Part shown: positions 43,192-51,082 of the stretch, in pieces
Layout of the letters: each line of letters begins with the position of its first letter
Numbering within the stretch: position 1 is the first letter of the stretch
Assembly (NCBI GenBank): GCA_902362975.1
Contig: CABIYO010000017.1
Location: forward strand, 1 to 52,638
From: Caryophanales bacterium
Lineage (GTDB): Bacteria > Bacillota > Bacilli > Exiguobacteriales > Exiguobacteriaceae
Direction of reading: 5' to 3'
Length of the DNA: 52,638 bases
The notes under the pieces: generated by a model
The model's input: the letters and a program-made list of their open reading frames with translations, nothing else
Told to the model about the DNA's origin: nothing
Database searches by the model: none
Position numbers and translations under genes: made by a program

Positions 43192-44169
43192 ATGGTCATG
43201 GTGAGCATCAACTGCATCACATACAATCACGAGAAGTACATCGCTCAGGCGATTGAAGGCTTTTTGTCACAGCGCACGAACTTCGAGGTCGAGATTCTGA
43301 TCCATGATGACGCCTCGACGGATCGGACGGCAGACATCATCCGGGAATATGTTCAGAAATATCCTGAAACATTCAACGTCATCTATCAGACGGAGAACCA
43401 ATATTCAAAAGGCGTGTTCATCGGTCGGTTGAACGAGGAGCGGGCACGCGGCAAATACATCGCAACATGTGACGGGGACGATTATTGGACGGACCCTTAC
43501 AAACTGCAAAAACAAGTCGATTATATGGAAGCCCATCCGGACTGTACGCTTTGTTTCCACGATGCGTATGTGGAGACAGGGGGGAAGCTCCACACGAATT
43601 GGCACGTCATTCCATGGATGCCGGAAAATCGAAAGCTCGCTTCATCCGTGCCCCGGACGTATGACGCCGGAGAGTTACAGTTACTCGGGTTCGTTCCCAC
43701 GATGTCCATGTTGTATGTGAACGATATCCATGACGCCCCGCGATGGCTCGAAGAGACGCCTGCACGAGATGCATCGATTCGCTTGTATATCACGAGCAGG
43801 GGATACGCCTACTACATGCCGGAAGTGATGAGTGTCTATCGCTATGAGGTCGAAGGGTCGGCGACGACCATTTGGAACGAGGGGAATGTCGAACGTGACG
43901 TGAAGCGACATGAGGAGTTCATTCGTTTCATCAACTTATTTGACGCCTATACCGATGGGAAATACCATCAGGAGCTGGAGTTGTCTCGGATTTCCTTTGA
44001 AGTGGGGCTCCACCGATTGAAGGGAGAGTATGATGCGTTACGTTCTACTCGGTATGACGCGTATCTGAATCGATTCGTCGGAATCGATCGAATCCGACCT
44101 TACCTGATGATCAAGCAGCCACATTTAACGGAGTGGCTGATGAGAATACGAAATCGGGCATTCGCTTAA
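43192..44169 (+). CDS. GT2-family glycosyltransferase, locus 2 (second)
   Basis: A 325-residue GT-A enzyme: VSINCITYNHEKYIAQAIEG, EILIHDDASTDRTADIIREY, GKYIATCDGDDYWTDPYKLQ with the CDGDD metal site, then HPDCTLCFHDAYVETGG. This is the form seen in many capsule transferases. ATG 43192 follows AAGGAGGG. The longer in-frame extension is not supported. Sugar specificity unknown. Confidence 0.92.
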   Translation: MVMVSINCITYNHEKYIAQAIEGFLSQRTNFEVEILIHDDASTDRTADIIREYVQKYPETFNVIYQTENQYSKGVFIGRLNEERARGKYIATCDGDDYWTDPYKLQKQVDYMEAHPDCTLCFHDAYVETGGKLHTNWHVIPWMPENRKLASSVPRTYDAGELQLLGFVPTMSMLYVNDIHDAPRWLEETPARDASIRLYITSRGYAYYMPEVMSVYRYEVEGSATTIWNEGNVERDVKRHEEFIRFINLFDAYTDGKYHQELELSRISFEVGLHRLKGEYDALRSTRYDAYLNRFVGIDRIRPYLMIKQPHLTEWLMRIRNRAFA

Positions 44170-44195
44170 ACGAAAGGAAAAGGGGCGATTTCACC

Positions 44196-45317
44196 ATGAG
44201 TGTTTCAAATGTAGAAACAGATGCCATCATTCCCGTCACGCGACCGACTATGCCGGACTTTGAGACGTATGTCGAGATGATTCGCCCCCTTTGGGAATCG
44301 CGTCACTTGAGCAATCGTGGCGAGCATGTGCGAGCGTTAGAAGAAGAGTTAGAGCAGCGTCTAAACGTCCCGCACGTCTCCTTATTGACGAACGGTCATC
44401 TGGCCCTCGAGACGGCGATTGATGTGCTCGGGTTGACGGGTGAGGTCATCACGACACCGTTCACGTTCGCCTCGACGACGCATGCGCTCATCCGAAAACA
44501 GATCACTCCTGTCTTTTGTGACATCAACCCCGTCGACTACACGATTGATGTCAATAAAATCGAGGCATTGATCACGGAACGGACGACGGCCATCCTACCC
44601 GTTCATGTGTATGGGAACGTATGTGACGTGGAGACAATCGAACAACTCGCAAAACGCCATGGACTTCATGTCTTCTACGATGCGGCGCACGCGTTCCGTG
44701 TCCGGCACGACGGGCGTGACGTTTCGACGTTCGGCGACTTGACGATGTTCAGCTTTCATGCGACAAAAGTGTTTCACACGATTGAGGGGGGCGCGCTCAC
44801 GTTCCGGGATGCCCGTTACGTCGAAGCGATTCGTCAAGCCGTCAACTTTGGGATTACCGGACCAGAATCCGTCGAATCGGTCGGGGGCAACGCCAAGATG
44901 AACGAGTTTCAGGCGGCGATGGGACGGTGCAACCTCCCACGGGTCGATGCCGACATTGAAAAGCGGAAACGTCTGGTCGAGCGATACGACACCCGTTTAG
45001 GGGACGCTTCCTTTCTTCGCTTGAACCTTCGGGATGAACGGACCGAGTCCAACTATGCGTACTATCCGGTTCTCGTCACGAAAGGGAGAGCGGCACGCGA
45101 TGACATGATGGCATACTTAGCGCAGCATGGGATTCTCGCCCGGAAGTACTTTTATCCACTCGTGACCGATTTTTCCTGCTACGCATTCGACGCATCCGTA
45201 CCGAACGCCACGTACGTCTCGGATCGGGTGATCACGTTACCTCTCTATCCGGATATGACAATGGAGATGATCGACCGCATTTGTGACGTAATCCTTGAAG
45301 GAGGGAATGAACGATGA
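44196..45317 (+). CDS. VioA-like sugar aminotransferase (DegT/DnrJ/EryC1/StrS family)
   Basis: A 373-residue PLP enzyme: [75 protein letters not shown] and [14 protein letters not shown], with Asp162 in YDAAHA and the PLP Lys191 in [14 protein letters not shown]. The wording is close to VioA, which aminates dTDP-4-keto-6-deoxyglucose to dTDP-Qui4N; FdtB-type C3 aminotransferases are an alternative, but no 3,4-ketoisomerase is present. RmlA and RmlB follow directly to make its substrate. ATG 44196 follows GAAAGGAAAAGGGG. It overlaps rmlA by four bases. Confidence 0.88.
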   Translation: MSVSNVETDAIIPVTRPTMPDFETYVEMIRPLWESRHLSNRGEHVRALEEELEQRLNVPHVSLLTNGHLALETAIDVLGLTGEVITTPFTFASTTHALIRKQITPVFCDINPVDYTIDVNKIEALITERTTAILPVHVYGNVCDVETIEQLAKRHGLHVFYDAAHAFRVRHDGRDVSTFGDLTMFSFHATKVFHTIEGGALTFRDARYVEAIRQAVNFGITGPESVESVGGNAKMNEFQAAMGRCNLPRVDADIEKRKRLVERYDTRLGDASFLRLNLRDERTESNYAYYPVLVTKGRAARDDMMAYLAQHGILARKYFYPLVTDFSCYAFDASVPNATYVSDRVITLPLYPDMTMEMIDRICDVILEGGNER

Positions 45318-46285
45318 AAGGAATCATTCTAGCGGGTGGGAACGGGACGCGTCTCTACCCGATGACGAAAGCAGTCTCGAAACAGCTGTTGCCGATCTAC
45401 GACAAGCCCCTCATCTATTATCCGATGTCGGTGTTGATGCTCGCCGGCATCAAGGAGATTTTGTTGATCTCGACCCCGAAAGACATGGCAGGATATGAGC
45501 GACTGTTCGGTGACGGGCATCAACTTGGAATCTCGATTACGTACCAAGTACAAGAGCGTCCGGTCGGTCTCGCGGATGCCTTCATTCTAGGAGAATCGTT
45601 CATCGGGGACGACTCGGTTTGCCTCATCTTAGGGGATAACGTCTTTTATGGACCGAACTTGACGCGCTTTTTGCTGGATGCGACAGAGCGACCATCAGGC
45701 GCGACGGTGTTCGGATATCCGGTCAAGGACCCACGGGCATTCGGTGTCGTCGAGTTCGATGCGGATCGACGCGTCTTGTCCATCGAAGAGAAGCCGGCGG
45801 TCCCAAAATCCAATTATGCGGTTCCTGGGCTCTACTTTTATGACAATCACGTCGTCGAGTTCGCGAAACAAGTGAAGCCGTCGCCACGCGGCGAGCTCGA
45901 GATCACGTCGATCAATCAGATGTATTTGGAACGAGGTGAGTTGAACGTCGTCTTATTCGGTCGCGGGATGGCATGGCTCGATACCGGGACACCTGAAGGA
46001 ATGATCAAAGCTTCCATCTTCGTACAGACAGTACAAGAACGACAAGGCTATTACATCGCATGTCTGGAGGAAATTGCATGGCGTCGTGGGTTTATCACAC
46101 CAGAGCAATTGGCAGACATCGGTCAGACGCTCAAGATGACCGATTACGGACAGTATTTGATATCGCTTCTAGAGGAGGGAGAACAGACCCATGCATACGA
46201 TTCTAGTGACTGGCGGAGCCGGGTTCATCGGTTCAAATTTCATAAAACACTTTCGGGACAAACATCCAACGTCACGCATCCTTAA
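45314..46285 (+). CDS. rmlA: Glucose-1-phosphate thymidylyltransferase
   Basis: Makes dTDP-glucose from dTTP and glucose-1-phosphate. The 323-residue protein starts [20 protein letters not shown], then [54 protein letters not shown] and [19 protein letters not shown], all standard. Typical RmlA ends near [15 protein letters not shown]; here about 30 extra residues (from THAYDSSDW) run 95 bases into rmlB, so the ordinary stop was probably lost. ATG is behind GAAGGAGGG and overlaps the aminotransferase stop (ATGA). Without RmlC or RmlD it serves the amino-sugar route, not rhamnose. Confidence 0.95.
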   Translation: MKGIILAGGNGTRLYPMTKAVSKQLLPIYDKPLIYYPMSVLMLAGIKEILLISTPKDMAGYERLFGDGHQLGISITYQVQERPVGLADAFILGESFIGDDSVCLILGDNVFYGPNLTRFLLDATERPSGATVFGYPVKDPRAFGVVEFDADRRVLSIEEKPAVPKSNYAVPGLYFYDNHVVEFAKQVKPSPRGELEITSINQMYLERGELNVVLFGRGMAWLDTGTPEGMIKASIFVQTVQERQGYYIACLEEIAWRRGFITPEQLADIGQTLKMTDYGQYLISLLEEGEQTHAYDSSDWRSRVHRFKFHKTLSGQTSNVTHP

Positions 46286-47246
46286 CGTCGACGCGTTGAC
46301 GTATGCAGGCAACCTGAACAACATCCAGGAGTTTGAGACCGACCCGCTCTACGTGTTTCGAAAAGTGGACATCCGAGATCGTCCCGCCATCGACGAACTG
46401 TTCACGCTATTTCAAGTGGACGAAGTTGTCCACTTTGCGGCAGAATCCCATGTCGACCGCAGTATCCTCGAGCCTGAGTTGTTCTTATCAACAAACGTAC
46501 TCGGGACACAAGTGATGTTAGATGTAGCGATGCGTCACTGGAAACTGCATCCGGATGACAAATACAGTCGGGAGTACCGAGAAGGTGTCTGTTTCGTTCA
46601 CGTCTCGACAGATGAAGTGTATGGCTCACTCGGCGAGACAGGCTATTTTACGGAATCATCACCGATTGCACCGAATAGCCCATATTCAGCATCAAAAGCA
46701 AGTTCGGATTTACTTGTCCGCTCGTACTATGAAACGTACGGACTTCCTGTTAAAACAACACGTTGTAGCAACAACTATGGACCGTATCAATTCCCAGAAA
46801 AACTGATTCCGCTCATGGTCCATCATTGCATGACTGGAAAACTGCTTCCTGTGTATGGGGATGGTGGACATATTCGGGATTGGCTACACGTTCAAGACCA
46901 TTGTGAAGCCATCGATCTCGTTCGAGAGAAAGGTCGTTTTGGTGAGGTGTATAACATCGGTGGGCATAACGAGAAGACGAATCTCGAACTCGTTCGTACG
47001 ATTTTACAAGTGTTTCAACTATCGGACGATAAGATTCAGTTCGTCACCGACCGACCTGGTCATGACCGGCGTTATGCGATCGATGCCTCTAAAATGCGGG
47101 AAGAGTTCGGTTGGACACCTCGTTATCAGTTTGAACAGGGAATGGAAGAGACGATTGAATGGTATCGCACGCACCCAGAATGGGTGGAGGACGTCGTAAC
47201 GGGAGTTTATCGCGATTACTACGAAAAAACGTACGCTTCTCTATAG
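46191..47246 (+). CDS. rmlB: dTDP-glucose 4,6-dehydratase
   Basis: Forms dTDP-4-keto-6-deoxyglucose, the substrate of the neighbouring aminotransferase. The 351-residue SDR protein has [66 protein letters not shown] with the Thr-Asp-Glu catalytic trio, and [14 protein letters not shown] with Tyr-x-x-x-Lys, then [30 protein letters not shown] precedes ATG 46191, which lies 95 bases inside rmlA. It is followed 17 bases later by the last gene of locus 2. Confidence 0.96.
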   Translation: MHTILVTGGAGFIGSNFIKHFRDKHPTSRILNVDALTYAGNLNNIQEFETDPLYVFRKVDIRDRPAIDELFTLFQVDEVVHFAAESHVDRSILEPELFLSTNVLGTQVMLDVAMRHWKLHPDDKYSREYREGVCFVHVSTDEVYGSLGETGYFTESSPIAPNSPYSASKASSDLLVRSYYETYGLPVKTTRCSNNYGPYQFPEKLIPLMVHHCMTGKLLPVYGDGGHIRDWLHVQDHCEAIDLVREKGRFGEVYNIGGHNEKTNLELVRTILQVFQLSDDKIQFVTDRPGHDRRYAIDASKMREEFGWTPRYQFEQGMEETIEWYRTHPEWVEDVVTGVYRDYYEKTYASL

Positions 47247-47263
47247 AAAGGGGAAGGTTCAAT

Positions 47264-47899
47264 ATGTATGAACGTCATTTTAAACGAATGCAAGATCTAA
47301 TCGTAGCATCGCTCGCACTACTCGTATTGAGCCCAATCTTATTCGTTGTCGTTGTGATGATTCGAATCAAGCTCGGGGCCCCCATCTTCTTTCTACAGGA
47401 ACGCCCGGGTAAGGATGGCGTCGTATTCCAATTAATCAAATTTCGGACGATGACAGAGGAAAGAGATGAACAGGGAGAACTGCTTCCCGATGACAAGCGT
47501 TTGACCCCATTCGGTCAGAAGTTACGTTCCCTTAGCATCGATGAGTTACCAAGTCTGATCAACATCATCAAAGGGGACTTATCGATTGTCGGTCCTCGGC
47601 CGCTCCTTGTCGAATATTTACCTAGATATAGTGTGGAACAGAAACGACGTCATGAGGTGCGACCTGGATTGACGGGACTTGCTCAAGTGAATGGTCGCAA
47701 TCGCTTATCGTGGGAAGAACGCTTTAAACTAGATGTCCGTTACGTCGAACATGTGACATTTTGGGGCGACTGGTGGATCGTGATTCGGACCGCTTACAAA
47801 GTGTTACGAAGAGAAGGGATTTCTTCTGGCACGTCGGCAACGATGGAAGCGTTTATGGGAAGTGACATCAAGAAAAAACAAGACGCCCTCAGTCGTTGA
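47264..47899 (+). CDS. Priming phosphoglycosyl transferase, locus 2 (second)
   Basis: A 211-residue bacterial sugar transferase family protein: one membrane segment at about 10-33 (VASLALLVLSPILFVVVVMI), GAPIFFLQERPGKDGVVF, LIKFRTMTEERDEQGELL, RSLSIDELPSLINIIKGDLS with the catalytic Asp-Glu, VGPRPLLVEYLPRYS and RPGLTGLAQVNGRNRLSWEE, a wording common in PglC/EpsL-like enzymes. ATG 47264 has AAGGGGAAGG upstream; the longer frame is unsupported. The last eight codons lie in a terminator hairpin and read KKKQDALSR. It is the second such enzyme in this locus. Confidence 0.92.
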   Translation: MYERHFKRMQDLIVASLALLVLSPILFVVVVMIRIKLGAPIFFLQERPGKDGVVFQLIKFRTMTEERDEQGELLPDDKRLTPFGQKLRSLSIDELPSLINIIKGDLSIVGPRPLLVEYLPRYSVEQKRRHEVRPGLTGLAQVNGRNRLSWEERFKLDVRYVEHVTFWGDWWIVIRTAYKVLRREGISSGTSATMEAFMGSDIKKKQDALSR

Positions 47900-47918
47900 G
47901 GGCGTCTTGTTTTTTCTT
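47870..47918. terminator. Perfect 22-bp palindromic bidirectional terminator encoding both C-termini
   Basis: 47870-47891 and 47897-47918 are exact reverse complements around a five-base loop (GTCGT). The stem holds a GC-rich core flanked by A-run and T-run, so it works on both strands. It contains the ends of both convergent genes, whose open frames overlap from 47889 to 47899. Because the arms are identical on opposite strands, both proteins end in KKKQDAL plus two or three residues. Confidence 0.92.
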
Positions 47919-48764
47919 GAGCAGATATGGTTTGACGAATTCACTGTATAGCTGACGATCGAGTAAGTATCGATTGATAAAAAGGGACGAATTTTCGTTT
48001 GTGATGGGGTTAGGACTCAAAATGAAAGCATCAGTATAGCCTGCAGATTGGGCAATGGCAGTCACTGCATCATCCGTCTCTCCGAACGGGTAAGCGATTG
48101 CGGTAACATCCAATCCAAGTTCTTGTTGGAGAGTGTCACGACTTGTTTGGAGGTCTTCACGAAACGCCTCATGTTGAGTTGGGGCGAGAAATGTGGCCTG
48201 TCCATCTTTAATGTAATGAAAGTCATGGGTATGGGAGCCGAAGTCGGCAAGTCCACTTTCATTCATTTCTCGCAACTCATCCCATGTGGAGAGTTCTAAG
48301 TTTTGGAATCGTTCCCCTACATGACCTGTAATGACAAATAAGGTGAATGGCACTTGTTCTTCTTTTAAAATCGGAAATGCATTCTCATATACCGTATGGT
48401 CCACATCATCAAAAGAAATCCATACACATTTGTCCGGAATCGGATTCCCTCGGACGTATTCGGATATGTCCTTTGCTGTCGCAAAGTGAACACCTTGTTG
48501 CTTCATCCAAGTGATTTGGTCCTTAAACTCATCTTCGTATACGTTATATCGTGTTAAATTATCAGATCCAGATACAATTTCGATTGTTTTGTTCCATAGA
48601 TTCGGTGACTTGATTCGATGATAATTGAGACCAAGACAGACACCGTCCTTGGCAAGAAGTTGCGGATCAGGTACTTCTGATTTGGTGGACATGACATCTT
48701 GTACTTTCCATATGATGAAGAGCCCGGCAATGAGTATGAATCCCCACTTCAGCCATCGTTTCAT
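47889..48764 (-). CDS. icaB: IcaB-like polysaccharide N-deacetylase
   Basis: Removes acetyl groups from poly-N-acetylglucosamine outside the cell. The 291-residue protein has an N-terminal anchor (WGFILIAGLFIIWKV, about 6-20), then GVCLGLNYHRI, the metal-binding ISFDDVDHTVYE at about 117-128 (NodB motif 1), FGSHTHDFHYIK with the His pair (motif 2) and AIAYPFGETDDAV (motif 4). The order follows IcaB. It overlaps the upstream icaD-like gene by ATGA and its 3' end lies in the shared terminator. Confidence 0.9.
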   Translation of the reverse strand: MKRWLKWGFILIAGLFIIWKVQDVMSTKSEVPDPQLLAKDGVCLGLNYHRIKSPNLWNKTIEIVSGSDNLTRYNVYEDEFKDQITWMKQQGVHFATAKDISEYVRGNPIPDKCVWISFDDVDHTVYENAFPILKEEQVPFTLFVITGHVGERFQNLELSTWDELREMNESGLADFGSHTHDFHYIKDGQATFLAPTQHEAFREDLQTSRDTLQQELGLDVTAIAYPFGETDDAVTAIAQSAGYTDAFILSPNPITNENSSLFINRYLLDRQLYSEFVKPYLLKKKQDALND

Positions 48765-49225
48765 TCTTCGAGTTCCTTCACTGGATTTTTTTCGAATATG
48801 ATGACTTTATCATGTTGTAACATCTCGATTGTCGAAGGTTCAATTAGTCCGAGATTGTTCAACTCTTCTAAAGTCGTTGGTGTAGGCATTTTTCGACGAT
48901 TCAGTGGGCCATATCTCTTTTTGTTGTACGTTCTCCAGACGAAGAGTAACGTCGCCAATCCAATGAGAATGAGAACAGCAAAACTAATTAAACCACGAAT
49001 ATCTTCATTCGTTACGTTGAGTGCAGATTTTAATGTGGCGATGTAGCGGTCGTTTTGGTTCAGAAGGGCGCTTACGAAAAACCAACTAACGACAAGTGTA
49101 TAAATCCAAAATACGACGGTTAACAGGATTTCGATAAACGATCGAACGAAAGAGCGCTTCGTTTTGACGAGTACGTCTTGATTTATAAGCTGCTCCGTCT
49201 CGTTCCGCGATCGGGAGAATTCCAT
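48761..49225 (-). CDS. IcaD/PgaD-like membrane partner of poly-GlcNAc synthase
   Basis: A 154-residue protein with two helices at about 30-52 and 78-100 (IEILLTVVFWIYTLVVSWFF, ISFAVLILIGLATLLFVWRT) and a cytoplasmic C-terminal tail of about 55 residues. Size, topology and place between IcaA-like and IcaB-like genes match IcaD/PgaD, which stabilise and stimulate the synthase; identity by sequence is weak, as is normal. ATG 49225 has AAAGGAGG upstream and overlaps the synthase gene by 43 bases. Confidence 0.8.
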   Translation of the reverse strand: MEFSRSRNETEQLINQDVLVKTKRSFVRSFIEILLTVVFWIYTLVVSWFFVSALLNQNDRYIATLKSALNVTNEDIRGLISFAVLILIGLATLLFVWRTYNKKRYGPLNRRKMPTPTTLEELNNLGLIEPSTIEMLQHDKVIIFEKNPVKELEE

Positions 49226-50442
49226 GTCGCATATCCTCCTTTCAGAGTCGAACGAATCGCTTTCGGTGTTGCCGCGATGACGACGAACGTATTTAACATC
49301 CAATAGACGGCTGGATACCATGCTGCCCATACATAGTAACGGAAGACATTATCATATTTCGCGTCGTTCCAAAGAGAGATGATCAGTTGAATGTGACTGA
49401 TCAAGACGAGCGCAAAGGAGTTATACGTGAACCAAATCAACATATCTTGAATCGTATCTGCCGTGACGAGTAGATAGAGCGTGACGATGAGCCAAGCGTA
49501 TGCCCAGATGACACTGATGACTTGTTCAATATAGACCGGCCAAATCCGGCGTTGTCGCCAATCTTTGAAGATGTCGAAGTGACGTAATACGACTTCTTGT
49601 CCCCCTTGAGACCAGCGGACGCGTTGTCGCCAAATTCCAGATAGCGATTCTGGTACGAGCATCCAACAGAGCGCGCGCGGCTCGTAGCGGATATCCCAAA
49701 ACTTACGTTGGAGTTTCCAAGAGACGGCGATGTCTTCGGTGATCATGTCGCGGTCCCATAAGCCGACAGAGAGTAGTGCTTTTTTACGAAACATGACGAT
49801 GACACCAGACACGGTCATGATTTTCCCCATCACACGTTGCGTCCGTTTGATTGAGCCGATGATAGAAGCATACTCGACGATCTGCATCCGACTGAGTAGC
49901 GTATCTCGGTTTCGAATACGAGGATTCCCAGTGACAGCACCGACGCGTTCACCTTTCTCAAGGAAGTGACGCACAAGATAATAAGGTGCTTCTTCAGATA
50001 AAAACGCATCAGAATCTACACAGAGCAAATATTCAGAATGAGCGGCATGCGCAGCCATATGTAGCGCATTTGCCTTCCCACGGTTCTCATGACAATCGAT
50101 GACACGGAGACGTTCGTGTTTATCGGCTAATTCAATTAATATTTTACCTGTGTCATCCGAACTCCCATCATTCACCGCGATGATTTCAAGATTAGGGTAC
50201 GTGAGATGGTCGAGATACGTGATTGTTTCTTCAATCGTTTCTGCCTCGTTATAGCAAGGAATGAGGATGCTGATGAGCGGCCACTCTCGTTCGTTTAAAT
50301 CGAGTTCTTTCTCACGTTCGCGGGTGACGCTGAATAATAAAGCGCCTGATATCCAAAACATGGCCATGACAAACGGGTACCAAAAGACGAACTGTGCAAG
50401 TGGTTCAATCCATGGGGAGAACTCTAGTAAGTAGAAGGTCAT
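49183..50442 (-). CDS. icaA: IcaA/PgaC-like poly-beta-1,6-GlcNAc synthase (GT2)
   Basis: Processive membrane glycosyltransferase that builds poly-GlcNAc from UDP-GlcNAc. The 419-residue protein has an N-terminal helix at about 10-35, the GT2 domain with ISILIPCYNEAETIEETITY, IIAVNDGSSDDTGKI, LCVDSDAFLSEEAPYYLVRH, GVIVMFRKKALL, TEDIAVSWKLQ (catalytic Asp) and RQRVRWSQGGQEVVLRHF (Q/R-x-x-RW), then three or four C-terminal helices. AAAGGA lies eight bases before ATG 50442. First gene of a three-gene minus-strand operon. No IcaC- or PgaA-like gene is near. Confidence 0.92.
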   Translation of the reverse strand: MTFYLLEFSPWIEPLAQFVFWYPFVMAMFWISGALLFSVTREREKELDLNEREWPLISILIPCYNEAETIEETITYLDHLTYPNLEIIAVNDGSSDDTGKILIELADKHERLRVIDCHENRGKANALHMAAHAAHSEYLLCVDSDAFLSEEAPYYLVRHFLEKGERVGAVTGNPRIRNRDTLLSRMQIVEYASIIGSIKRTQRVMGKIMTVSGVIVMFRKKALLSVGLWDRDMITEDIAVSWKLQRKFWDIRYEPRALCWMLVPESLSGIWRQRVRWSQGGQEVVLRHFDIFKDWRQRRIWPVYIEQVISVIWAYAWLIVTLYLLVTADTIQDMLIWFTYNSFALVLISHIQLIISLWNDAKYDNVFRYYVWAAWYPAVYWMLNTFVVIAATPKAIRSTLKGGYATWNSPDRGTRRSSL

Positions 50443-50519
50443 AAGCAAGTTCCTTTCTATCGAAAAATAGGGCACATCAGGAGATTGAACTCATATAAAA
50501 TGCGATGGATATTTTTTAC

Positions 50520-50549
50520 ATTATACTAGATGTAGATTTGATTGTACGA
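50520..50549 (-). promoter_or_regulatory. Promoter of the icaADB-like operon
   Basis: Reading the minus strand, TATAAT lies at 50525-50520 and a weak -35 (CGTACA) about 18 bases before it. The leader to the icaA-like ATG at 50442 is about 70 bases and AT-rich. I see no terminator or other gene in 50550-50727. Confidence 0.5.
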
Positions 50550-50727
50550 TTATCCGCTTCAAAAATAGCTCATATTTTAGGTGGTAAATTACACAGAATG
50601 TAATTCGTTCAAGTAGACGATGTTCGTTGAAGAAACAGAAGGCGTTTGCATGTGGTCTCAAGCATTGGAAGCAGGAATTTCACACACTTTCTCGAATAGT
50701 ACAATAAGAAAAAGCGCCCGACCGAGG

Positions 50728-50967
50728 TCAAACACTTTTCTTCATTTGCTGTTTCCGGTCGCGTTGTACTTTCCACATCACCAATCCAACGATGATCAGG
50801 ATTGGCGCGATGACCCATGGACGGGCTTCGAGAATCGAGACGAGTTCAAAAATGGAGAGCCATCCGCTCACCATGATCAAGACTAGCAAAAAGGTTTTCA
50901 GTCCCCCGCGGACCGGAAGCCAAAAATAAACGAACAATGTCACTAAGAAGAAAGCGATTAAGCCCAT
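50728..50967 (-). CDS. Small integral membrane protein, unknown
   Basis: A 79-residue protein with three hydrophobic segments: GLIAFFLVTLFVYFWLPV, TFLLVLIMVSGWLSIFELVS and APILIIVGLVMWKV, then a basic tail (RDRKQQMKKSV). I do not recognise the family. ATG 50967 follows GAAAGGA by eight bases; the longer frame to 50991 lacks a ribosome site. A good extended -10 promoter lies just upstream, and it is divergent from the ugd gene at 51083, so it is likely a real gene. Confidence 0.7.
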   Translation of the reverse strand: MGLIAFFLVTLFVYFWLPVRGGLKTFLLVLIMVSGWLSIFELVSILEARPWVIAPILIIVGLVMWKVQRDRKQQMKKSV

Positions 50968-50999
50968 GCGGTTTGTCCTTTCACCCATCATTTTGACTC

Positions 51000-51028
51000 A
51001 TTATAGCAAAGAACATTGAGAGAATGCA
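51000..51028 (-). promoter_or_regulatory. Extended -10 promoter of the small membrane protein gene
   Basis: On the minus strand, TATAAT at 51005-51000 is preceded by TGC. The -35 region is weak, as is usual with an extended -10. Confidence 0.55.
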
Positions 51029-51082
51029 CTTCTTGGGCGCGTTTCGGTACGCTTATAAAAGATGATTGAAGGAGGAACTGAT

